From contig NQMI01000001.1 of assembly GCA_002270565.1 (NCBI GenBank), positions 401,575-465,574 on the forward strand: a DNA stretch of 64,000 bases. The letters run 5' to 3'. Made by a program: the position numbers and the translations under genes. The stretch's first letter is position 1; every line of letters begins with the position of its first letter. The notes beneath the pieces are model-generated. The model searched no databases. It saw only the letters and a list, made by a program, of their open reading frames with translations, and had not been told where the DNA came from. Shown here one piece after another: positions 55,434-64,000 of the stretch. This DNA is from Stenocarpella maydis (lineage: Eukaryota; Ascomycota; Sordariomycetes; Diaporthales; Diaporthaceae).

Positions 55434-56766
55434 GGTACTGCTTCCGGCATGAAAGTATTATGACGAACCGCTAGCTCTCCCGTGGGATGGATGTCAAGTA
55501 TAAATATGATATCGGTGGCCAGTTGACGCGTTGTTGGTTGAATCGGTATTCCACCAGTAACCCAGCCTGCATAAAGCTTAAAAAGAGAGGTCGGTACAAC
55601 GTTGTTCCATGGCTACTGCGCCTTGTCAACAAAACCTAGCCCCTCCCTCCGATCAGAGCAGTTATAGCTTAATCCACGCTACCTCTTTTTTTTCATACTA
55701 ATAGATTTTATACTATCAATTAATAATTGTTAGCGTCTAGGGGCTGCTGGTTGCTAGGCTATGCATGCCTTGTTAATAAGGCACCCAACAGCCCCTGCTG
55801 CCGTTAAATAGCCCTCTATTGCCACGAGAGGGGATACAAAGACAAGGCAGCTGTCCTTAATACGTCAATTAAGGTTAAGTCGGCGCTACCTTCTATATAG
55901 GGTGAAAGGTTTGGAGGGGTTCGAGGAAGAAGGTCTAAGTCCTAGGGGGTGTGGGCGAGTGGGCCTTACCGGTTGCTCTGGAGGGCCAATCCAAGTCACA
56001 GAATTAACGGTTCTTCAAGAGGCAACTATTCCTCCTTCAGATCCCTAGCTTCTAATTAGCTCTTTAATTATAAAGAAGGAGGAAGGAGAGGAAGGCGCAC
56101 CATGGGATCTTTAAATCCTTACCTATAAATATAGGAAAGAAATACAAGGTTAATAAAAGATAGTAAATACGTAAGTCCTAAAGAAGCAGACTCTTTTCAT
56201 ACCAGGCTTATTCATTTATAAAAAGGACTTATAGAGAGATTTCTCTTCGGCTAGTTGTTATCATAAAGCTGTTGGTGGCCTCTTCACCTGACTAATTAGA
56301 AGCCAAGGACTATCCGCTGCTAAAGCATTAAGGAACTATTGCGAAAAATATAACCGTCAATTCTGAGAAACAACCATTGCCGAAGTCCATAAAACCCCGT
56401 ACGGTAAGCAGCCAGTAGGGCCCTAATCGCCCACGCACACACACTCACACCTCCTCCTTTTCTTATCATTAAACTATCCGCCTAATATACCCAGACAGGG
56501 GGCTCCATACCTAGGTAATACCCAGAGGGCTATACTGAACTATACCCGGAGGGGGGTCTATACCATACCCAGAGGTTTAGCTACACAGCGCCCAGAGGGT
56601 GGGCTCTATGGTGGACCAAGCTGGGGGGCGCATCCAGAGGGCTACCTAAGGTATGCAGAGAGCACCGTCGGCCCAAAAGTAGGGCTGAGAGTGCTGTGCT
56701 GGCCAAAGACCTCGGTACCTGTTACTCCATTACTCTAATCTTTCTCGTCCCAATGGATGAGTGCCA
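55434..56766. other. AT-rich intergenic region, probable repeat remnants
   Basis: No gene. 55650-56450 is AT-rich with pyrimidine tracts and looks like decayed repeat DNA. A degenerate tandem array follows at 56480-56660, and TACCTAGGTA occurs at 56508-56517. Confidence 0.55.
56480..56660. repeat. Degenerate CCCAGAGGG tandem array
   Basis: Six or seven imperfect copies of a roughly 25-30-nt unit centred on a (T)ACCCAGAGGG(G)CT core, with drift between copies. It lies just downstream of the 814-residue membrane protein gene. Confidence 0.6.
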
Positions 56767-59211
56767 TCACGAGAAACTGGGCAGGAAACGGGTCCACACG
56801 TCATCCTGATAGACGCCGGAGGGTGCAGCCCTGAGCGAAGTGAAGACAATAACCAGAATGATCGGTCGAGAAGCTGCATAGAGAATAAGGCTCGTGGTGA
56901 AAACGATGTTTGATGCTCGTCTGTACCGCTCCCCTAATTCGTTTGTCGCGTCCTCGATCTTCTGATTTAAATAAAGAAATCCTTCGAGGTATGTCGTGGT
57001 ATCACTGCCAAGTGGAGCAGGAAGTTTGTGGCCAGCTGGAAGCTTGCTTTTTGCGTAGTTCTCGTAGTCGCGCCACAATTCCAGAAGCCAGGGGTACCGG
57101 TCCTGTATTTTCGTCAATATTTTCAAGTGGAATTCATGATGCATGTTTTCCCAATCGCCTGTGGTCGCTGTGCCCGCCATACAACGGGATAAATGACTTA
57201 TGAACCTAGGCAAAGTCCATTTGGAAGAGTTATCCAACCACCTTCTACAGCGAATTGGCATGGTCGTGTCCCAGTTCCGTGACTTTGCTGGTGTCTGATA
57301 CAGCTCAAGCAATGCGGCGTCATGCCATACCAAAACTTTTTGGTTAAGCAAGACCTCCCACCAGACAAAATAGGGCTCATACCCAAACTCTTGCTCGATC
57401 TCGGCCAGCCATTTGGATTTGAATTGTTTGGTCAGGTAGGAAGTCGCGAGGTAGTGCAGGAGGGCGCTGACGGCCAAGGCCACGACAGGCAGGACAGCCG
57501 ACGTCAGGCTTGCCGCACGCCAGCAGATGAGCTTGGCCCGCGTGGGAAACTCGCTGTCCCAGGCAAGGCAGTGCAGCCCGCCGAAAATGAGGGAAGACGC
57601 GGCCGTCAGGTAGAACAGCAATGGTGTTTCCCCTTCTAACCAGACGACATCGTTGGCAATCCGATCGCCTCGTCCTTCCCGGTCATTGGCATGGTCCTCA
57701 GCCTTGCTTGGTGCCCGGAGCCGCTCCGTAAAAGACTGCACATGATTGCGAGAGTCAGACGAGTAGTTTCGCCACCCGAAGCATCTGGACTGCGGAATGG
57801 TCGGCCGAGAGACATCTTTTGGTTTCCACCAGTTCGCTAGATAGGCGAGCACTGCCATAACGGCAAATGCAACGGTTGCAATATCAAGCTGGGTGATAGG
57901 CAGCCCTGTGGCGTGCCGGACAATGACGTTGAGGACAATCCATGTGACTTGCAGCACCGCCAGAGCCCTGAGGACCCCGTCGGCTTTGCTCTTATCTTTA
58001 ATGTCCTCCTTCGCCAGTATCAGGTGTGTAAGCGGGTGGTCGTGCTCCAGTGCAATCTCCCAGGACCACTTGAACCGCGGAGTGAGCATGGATGCGGTGA
58101 CAAGCCTGAAATTTTTGAAAGGATCGAAAATCGCAATGCCGCCCATCTGAGCATAGTAAGAGTGCGTGATGGTCCATTTCTGTGGCGGCATTGTCCAATT
58201 TGATGGGAGGGAAGGTGCCGTGAGGTTCGGTGGATTGCCTTGTGCCATTTGAGTCTGTGTGCCCACCGCAAACCTCTCAACTAGACTTGACCCCTTTGCC
58301 AAGTAGTCTTGGTCGATTTCAGACTGCTCTTGTTCTTTTGGGTTGACGAGTGATTCCCCTTGAATGTCACTCTCCGGCGAATGGAGTTGGACCCCTTTTA
58401 GCGAAGCTTCGTGCTTCTCTGATGACTGCCCGTGCTCTTGCTCTGCATCCTCGTGATCTTTGGTTGCCAATTTTGGCGCCTGTGCCTTTTCTTCGTCGCT
58501 GTGCTGTTCACCTCCATCATTCGCCTTGCTAGAGGGGACCTGTTCATCTTCCGCGCACCTCACCGAGTCGTTTGGCTTGACCCCGGTCAACGGAATCCCG
58601 GCCTCCGCGTCCTCCACACGCCGTATAGAAGAGGAATCCGCGCCCGGCTGGTGCCCGTGAGGTCTTTGGCGTTGGGGAGGTCTTCGCGTGAGCCGGGATA
58701 AATAACAGAGAAGGCTACCTGACCACCCACTCGGTGTCTCAATTTCACAGCTCCATCTCACATGGTTCCGTCCTCCATAAGTATAAGTGGTCCAAGTGAT
58801 CTCCTTTCCGCACTCGTATAGATAAGCCTCGAACTCCAGCAGCTCGTGCAAGGCCTGCCGCAAATCGCAAATGGCCTTGGAGAGGATGATCTCGGGAAAG
58901 AGGACATTAATCCCCATCCACTTGACTTGTCGTACAAGTTTTGTCCGCCAGTTACCACGAAGTGCAGGCACATTTAAGTGCAGCACCGTCCACGTGCAGG
59001 CAAAGATAGTGATCAAGCAGCTCCACACAAGCGACAGGGTGCCCCGTTCTGTTGGGCCCGCCACCCAGCCCACCACATCGGCCATGTTGTAACCGGCGGC
59101 AGCCTGAGCCGAGGGAGCAATTGTGTGCAGACAGGTTTTGACGCGAAAAGGCGATGAGACCAAGTAGGCCGGAGCAACTTTGAAGTGGTGGATCACGGCG
59201 GCTGGTTTCAT
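56767..59211 (-). CDS. Large multi-pass membrane protein of unknown function
   Basis: A single exon encodes 814 residues. Hydrophobic segments occur at about 58-78 (LVWSCLITIFACTWTVLHLN), 417-432, 445-460, a long pair around 545-610 and a last one near 780-800. The stretch WTVLHLNVPALRG with VKWMGINVLFPEIILSKA is typical of a large group of uncharacterised fungal membrane proteins. Residues 175-335 form a charged, Glu/Ser/Gln/His-rich cytoplasmic loop without obvious motifs. The first ATG gives an N-terminal extension of about 42 residues before MADVVGWVAG; Met43 is an alternative start. The function is unknown, and a transport or signalling role cannot be told from the sequence. The gene is intact and isolated: no gene within 1 kb upstream. 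Confidence 0.8.
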   Translation of the reverse strand: MKPAAVIHHFKVAPAYLVSSPFRVKTCLHTIAPSAQAAAGYNMADVVGWVAGPTERGTLSLVWSCLITIFACTWTVLHLNVPALRGNWRTKLVRQVKWMGINVLFPEIILSKAICDLRQALHELLEFEAYLYECGKEITWTTYTYGGRNHVRWSCEIETPSGWSGSLLCYLSRLTRRPPQRQRPHGHQPGADSSSIRRVEDAEAGIPLTGVKPNDSVRCAEDEQVPSSKANDGGEQHSDEEKAQAPKLATKDHEDAEQEHGQSSEKHEASLKGVQLHSPESDIQGESLVNPKEQEQSEIDQDYLAKGSSLVERFAVGTQTQMAQGNPPNLTAPSLPSNWTMPPQKWTITHSYYAQMGGIAIFDPFKNFRLVTASMLTPRFKWSWEIALEHDHPLTHLILAKEDIKDKSKADGVLRALAVLQVTWIVLNVIVRHATGLPITQLDIATVAFAVMAVLAYLANWWKPKDVSRPTIPQSRCFGWRNYSSDSRNHVQSFTERLRAPSKAEDHANDREGRGDRIANDVVWLEGETPLLFYLTAASSLIFGGLHCLAWDSEFPTRAKLICWRAASLTSAVLPVVALAVSALLHYLATSYLTKQFKSKWLAEIEQEFGYEPYFVWWEVLLNQKVLVWHDAALLELYQTPAKSRNWDTTMPIRCRRWLDNSSKWTLPRFISHLSRCMAGTATTGDWENMHHEFHLKILTKIQDRYPWLLELWRDYENYAKSKLPAGHKLPAPLGSDTTTYLEGFLYLNQKIEDATNELGERYRRASNIVFTTSLILYAASRPIILVIVFTSLRAAPSGVYQDDVWTRFLPSFS

Positions 59212-62200
59212 AGGGTGTGGTTACGAAAGAGTGGGAAGATGGAGAACGCTCCGGGACAAAATCGTCAACTTTTATACAACATGTCTGCACAGCCCCTCAA
59301 TTTAGGCAGCAATGAGCAATAAGGCTGTGGATGCAGATGTCTAATCATGAGGCAAGCTTCACGCTACACAACATTAGGATTAATACCCTGGGGCAGTCGA
59401 GGATATTATCTACCTCCTAGACTGTCATTTCTTAACATACAAGCTTCACATAACTACTCCTCCAAACTCTTACGTATATTTTAACAAAAGTTGTGGTTCT
59501 GTTCCTGGAGACTGGCCATATTTGGTATCTAGCATATAACGAATAAACATAACTTGAGAGAAACCATCATGCACATGTTATGGACAAAGTAGTATGCCGA
59601 ATTTTACTGGCTACCTAGGTACTACTACCCCTTAGATGCTTCTTTAGTGCTAAGTCTGAGGTCCAGATATCTGCTGTTGACATCTACCTGTTGCCAGAAG
59701 TTGCGCTAATACAGATTCCATAACACCAAATTAAGCAAGCTTTCTCCTTCACCAGGAATCAGCATTCAATGGAAAACAAACCCTCTAAAACTCATATTGC
59801 TAAGGTATTCAAGTTGCAACGCAATATATGCCAGTATGATTTTCAGATTGTCCCTCCTCTGCACAATCCTCTAAGCACCCAAACTTGCAGCAGGACCTGG
59901 CAGTGTTTCACCGATATTTGATAATTACTTGTTTTCCACACACGTGGCAAGTAATGAACCACTCCGTAACTTCCGTAGACGAGCATATTGCAGAATGTTA
60001 CCATGTCATGAGAATGAAACAGTGGAGGCGACCACCCAGGCGGTTTATCTTTTATCAAAGACAGCAGTTGTTTCTTTTGTGAGTTGGCCTGCTCCTTATA
60101 GATACACTGTGGACCACTGCCCATCATAGCGCTGACATCTGCACTCTCATATTGGGTTCCATTAGAGTCCCTGACCAATTTGTTGATGAATTTATTCAAA
60201 GTTGCCCAATTGTGCCCAAACTCACACTGTGTGGTTTCCTCACACCTTAAAATCCGTTTACATGTTCCTTGGGTTCATGATGTCGCGATATTGCCGCCAT
60301 TTGAAAGATATATAGGCTTTCCCCCCTGGTGAAAATGATGCGAATACCAAAGATTCCAAGCTTCTCTCGGATACCACATTCACAGCACGTCATAAAATGA
60401 ATCTCTTTTACCTAGGTATGTTGTTTGTCATTAAATTTGCCATACAAGCTAGTACCGAATCACCTGGACTTGAGGGTGCAGTCCACGGGAGGTAGAGATA
60501 CCCTCGAAAGAGGCAAGCAGGGGAATCAGGTTATGAATATTTCCAAGAGGAACATCAAGGACCACTGCTTTGAATATTGGCCATAGAACGTACACTTCTA
60601 AGTACTGGCGATGTAGGGATGCCATAAACGGTGGTTGAGCCGTTCAACCATCGCTTACTCTGGGAGAGGAAGTGGGATTTTTTTAACAGATTGAACGGTT
60701 CACATAGCCAACCAATTTTAAAATAAGAAACGCTTTAGCTATACGGAAGGAGGTTTTACGTGGTTTATTCAGTGCGCACTTAAGTCGCTCCTTTCAAACA
60801 GGATATCACCATGTCAACCTCCCAATAAGTACCAATACAACCAGCAAGTACGCAAAGAAGGGAGGAGAGGGTGGGAGAAGCAAATTAAAGAAAGCTTTAA
60901 AGCTCCCAAAGATCGGCCTCCATATACTTCCATCTCGGAATTTCATTCATTTTCAGGCGGAATTAATGCCAAGAGGCTTTAAGTTATGCACCTTCCTTTA
61001 ACCTTCTTAAACCTCTCAAGCTTGTCCAACCCGTTTCGAAATTGTATCTTCTTAGCTGAAAGGCTCAACTTGGCCTTCCTTTTTGAGCCCCTTCCCCGGC
61101 CCCGTACTGGGCATTCTAAGTTCCCTGACGCCGCTTCTCTGACAGCCTCTGCTCTAGTCCTGCTAGTTGATAGGCGTCCAACAGCGGTGGAAAGCATCCA
61201 TGTACTCTCGAATCTTACCTTGTATCTTGTCAAATCTAATAATTCAAACCTCTCATCTGTGGTCATGGAAAACCCTCTATCGCTCCTGGATGACGCATCG
61301 TGCAAGATGGTCCGACCACATGCTGGCATGCATGAGAAGCGAGGCGCTCACTCGGATCCTATGCCTTCCTTCCCTCCTGTCTGGCATTATCATGCGCCGC
61401 ACACACTCTTGCCATATAGGCTTCCGCATATGAAAGGCAGTTCTTCGGGCCGAGACCCGGGCAGGGCCGTCGTTATCTCTGGAAGTCGCATGAAACTCAT
61501 TTAATGCCGAAGGCGCCAAGCGAACCCGCGCTAAATTTAACTGAAAATAAGGGGCCATGTCAAAACTCCTCTCCCATACCCAGATTCTCTCTGGGATTGA
61601 TTTCTGCACCGCTTCATGATAATCTATATGAGCTTAAAAGGGTTTAAATTAAAACTTTAAACTCTGTAAATAATCAGTTGTTGTCATACTCTGAAGATAT
61701 AAGGGCGATGAGTTTCAGTTTGTTCACCGGCGTACGAGTGGTGAGACTGCACAAGTAGTTGCTGCCTGTTTTTGTATCCAATGTTCCTTCCAGCTCATAC
61801 ATATATACCTAGTCATATGATGAGAACCGATGGCCGAGATGCTGTATCCAAACTATGAACGTCGCTTCCTTGGCGGTGCTCAGTCCAGGTACGGTATGGT
61901 ATCTAGACTACATACACTAGGAAATCCCAGATGGACGGCGTGGGCCCACATTCTCGGAGCCGTCACGGCCGGTACCCGCCGAAAGGGGCAACCAAAGCCG
62001 AACACGAGAGGAAATCCCCGGCCCACCGCAGTGTGATCCGAGATCCCAGGATGATGTGATGGAGTGGCCCTTTGTCCTACCACGTGACAGCACGACAGCC
62101 CACCATGATATAGTCAGCAAACCAGCCACCACCTCGGCCGGGCTTATTTATCAGTCCAGACTGTCGTTGGCTGCCGACGCCCAGCAGAGAAGAAGAAGTC

Positions 62201-62796
62201 TTGATTGTTCAGTCCCCACCGCGCTTTGAAGAGCCGAGGGAAGGAAATCGACTCTGGTTGGCGCCAGCGGGTGCAAGTAGCGCTGCCACACCCACACCAC
62301 CCGAGAATCCCACCGGCTCGTCTCAGCCTCTAGGCTTTGCAAATCGTACATGGCCAAGGGCAGGCCAAGAAAATGGCCCCGGGCGAGTGCGAACTAGTGC
62401 AGAAGGCACTTGGGCAGTCTAGAAGGGAGCTAGAAAAATGCGCCTGCTCAAAAGTGGTTGGGTCACATCCGAGGCCAGGCCCCCCCATGCCGGGCCAAGC
62501 CGAGCTTGACACATTGAATTGCTGACCACCTTCCGAAGGGGGGGATGGGCAAGAGTTCTTTGGACATGCTGGATGAACAGGTTTGCCACGGCACAGCTTG
62601 GGGGCGAATGTCACCACACACCTGACGGGTTGCCTACCAGAGCACGCGATGCCCCGTCGGCGTTATCGGTCCCACTCGACCCAACCACCCCGGGCCTCGG
62701 TCAGCCGCATCTCCCCCCCCCCCCNNNNNNNNNNNNNNNNNNNCCCCCCCCCGGAGAGGAGGAGCCACACGGCCCTTTATGAGATGGCATCATGCT
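59212..62796. other. Long gene-poor stretch
   Basis: No convincing gene over about 3.6 kb. A minus-strand frame at 60979-61329 with a basic tail (RGRGRGSKRKAK) is the best candidate but has no domain and no supporting splice. TACCTAGGTA occurs at 59612-59621 and 60409-60418. A 19-N gap flanked by C homopolymers lies at 62725-62743. Confidence 0.5.
62725..62743. other. Assembly gap (19 N) inside poly-C
   Basis: Nineteen undetermined bases are bordered by runs of C on both sides, 54-72 nt beyond the stop codon of the OPT transporter. It is probably a homopolymer read failure. Confidence 0.9.
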
Positions 62797-64000
62797 CTAA
62801 CCACAGTACTCAAAGCCGGGGCAAGCAACCGCGCTGCCCTTGGTGTCACCCGCGACGCCGGCCACCTGGAGGACAGCGTTGATGACGCCCCCGATGCCCT
62901 CCCCGGCGCTGAGGCCGGCGGCGAGGCTGTAGGCGTACTCGTCCCAGGTGCGGGGGCTCTTCTTCATCCAGATGTAGCTGGCGATGGCGCCGACGGACAT
63001 GGCGATGCTGTACTGGGTCTGGGGCAGGGTGAAGGCCAGGCCGACGGCGTTCATGTTGGGCACGTAGGCGTGGTACTTCTTGGGGATCCAGAGGTACTTG
63101 GCCATGACGAGCGCGATGGAGAAGACGCCGAGCGCGACGGCCGTGATGCCCGCCGAGGTGGGCACGGGGAAGGTCTTTGCGGTGACGGCCTCGGCGGTGG
63201 CCTTCCAGGCGGCGACGGAGGGGATGCCGAACTGTGGGATCACGAGTCAGCACATCATGTCGTGTATATATGTATATATATATATATATCATGGCAGCAA
63301 TAGTTTCTTACCTGGCACGAGTCGGCGAGCGACTCGTCGATGATGCAGGGGTAGGCCTTGGAGAAGAGCACGAAGAAGCCACAGCACAGGACGATGCTGA
63401 ACACGGAGCCCACGGCCTGGGCGATGAACTGCACGCGAGGGGAGGCGCTGAGGAGGTAGCCGGTCCGCAAGTCTCCCAGCATGTCCACCGACTGGGCGGC
63501 AGCGCCGGCAGCGACGATGCCCCCGGTCATGTTGATGCGCTGGGCCGCGACGCCATACTCGCCCTGCCCCTGCGTGACGCCACCAAAGACAAGCTGCGAG
63601 CTCTTGGCACATGTGGAGACGGGGTTGATGTCGGTAGCACCCGAGGACTGCGCGGCGATGAAGCTGAAGATGAAGGCGAGGATGACGGCGAGGATGGTCA
63701 GGCCGGGGCTGACGTGGTACTGGAGGGCGAGCACGATCATGGACAGGGCGATGGAGGCCAGCACACCGATGGACCAGGTCCAGGTGGGCACCTGCTCCGA
63801 CTTTGGCGACGGGTCCTCGATCTCGCGCTCCTCGCCCGTGAGGTGCTTGGCCGCGAAGGACCGCGTCTGGGGGATCTTCTCGGCCGTCTCGAAGATGGCC
63901 CTCTTCATGCCGCGGTAGAGGACGGGCCCGTTCATGGCGACCTCGGCGAAGGAGGCGCACAGCATCACCATGATGCCGACCCACAGGTTCCAGTAGCGGG
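62797..64000 (-). CDS. OPT-family (oligopeptide) transporter, 3' part only
   Basis: The gene runs in from beyond the right edge. The visible exons (64000-63312 and 63231-62797, intron 80 nt) give about 373 C-terminal residues. Repeated hydrophobic segments are interspersed with family-like loops: RYWNLWVGIMVMLCASFAEV at the start, then PTWTWSIGVLASIALSMIVL, SSGATDINPVSTCAKSSQLV and GGIVAAGAAAQSVDMLGDLR. The last exon continues with FGIPSVAAWKATAEAVT and ends GFEYCG. The NPVST and DMLGDLRTG motifs fit the OPT superfamily, proton-coupled importers of peptides or metal chelates in the plasma or vacuolar membrane. Which branch (peptide or siderophore/YSL-like) cannot be told without the N-terminal half. 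The intron holds a TA microsatellite. Confidence 0.88.
63264..63290. repeat. (TA)n microsatellite inside the OPT intron
   Basis: About a dozen TA units, one interrupted by a G, fill the middle of the 80-nt intron, so length changes here would not affect the protein. Confidence 0.8.

Noticed and set aside
60979..61329. 116-codon minus-strand frame with a basic tail, perhaps a transposase end
   Set aside because: No DDE motif, no helix-turn-helix I could align, and the only splice considered gives a stop.
1..64000. Secondary-metabolite cluster, viral insertion or CRISPR array
   Set aside because: No synthase, cyclase, capsid, polymerase or regularly spaced repeat was found. Oxidoreductases are present but dispersed among housekeeping genes.

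Overview
This is nuclear DNA of a filamentous ascomycete, most likely a sordariomycete. The signs are short GT-AG introns (about 47-154 nt, many with CTAAC-like branch sites), an intron-containing tRNA, long intergenic spacers, a decayed HET-domain gene, and fungal-type secreted enzymes beside conserved eukaryotic genes (an Rpd3-type histone deacetylase and the Rpn11 proteasome subunit). I cannot name the species. About 20 protein genes are supported. Most needed exons to be joined by hand; every multi-exon model below keeps one frame across its junctions.

Layout: 1-3.3 kb is gene-free apart from a spliced tRNA-Ala(CGC). A secreted GMC oxidoreductase follows (3.3-5.3 kb), then a candidate small secreted protein (7.1-7.6 kb), a GH5 endoglucanase with a GPI-type tail (8.2-9.8 kb) and a DUF5672 type II membrane protein (10.6-11.7 kb). 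12.8-14.6 kb carries a broken HET gene. 15.2-20.0 kb has an F-box protein, a Gfo/Idh/MocA oxidoreductase and an aldo/keto reductase, with a 662-bp AT-rich inverted-repeat element between the last two. 21.2-25.5 kb is a head-to-head pair, Rpd3-type deacetylase (minus) and Rpn11 (plus), followed by a long uncharacterised protein and a small Cys/His protein. 29-36.5 kb is gene-poor and holds only a C2H2 zinc-finger gene and a seven-exon FAD monooxygenase of doubtful integrity. 36.5-44.8 kb has a secreted protein with an internal repeat, a class II heme peroxidase and a membrane-anchored alpha/beta hydrolase. 46.5-52.7 kb is one locus written out up to three times with single Ns at the joints. 53.7-59.2 kb has a zinc alcohol dehydrogenase, a small conserved protein and an 814-residue membrane protein. 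The window ends in the 3' part of an OPT-family transporter.

How the genes might work together: several products are secreted or surface enzymes acting on plant or aromatic material (GMC oxidoreductase, GH5 glucanase, class II peroxidase), alongside intracellular redox enzymes (FAD monooxygenase, alcohol dehydrogenase, aldo/keto reductase, Gfo/Idh/MocA). They are scattered among housekeeping genes and do not form a compact biosynthetic cluster. No polyketide or peptide synthase, terpene cyclase, virus-like element or CRISPR array is visible.

Points most worth following: the 46.8-52.7 kb triplication, which looks like an assembly artefact; a strongly over-represented palindrome TACCTAGGTA in non-coding DNA; an in-frame TAG in the FAD monooxygenase that can be removed only if it also serves as a splice acceptor; and the 18.1-18.8 kb nested inverted-repeat element.
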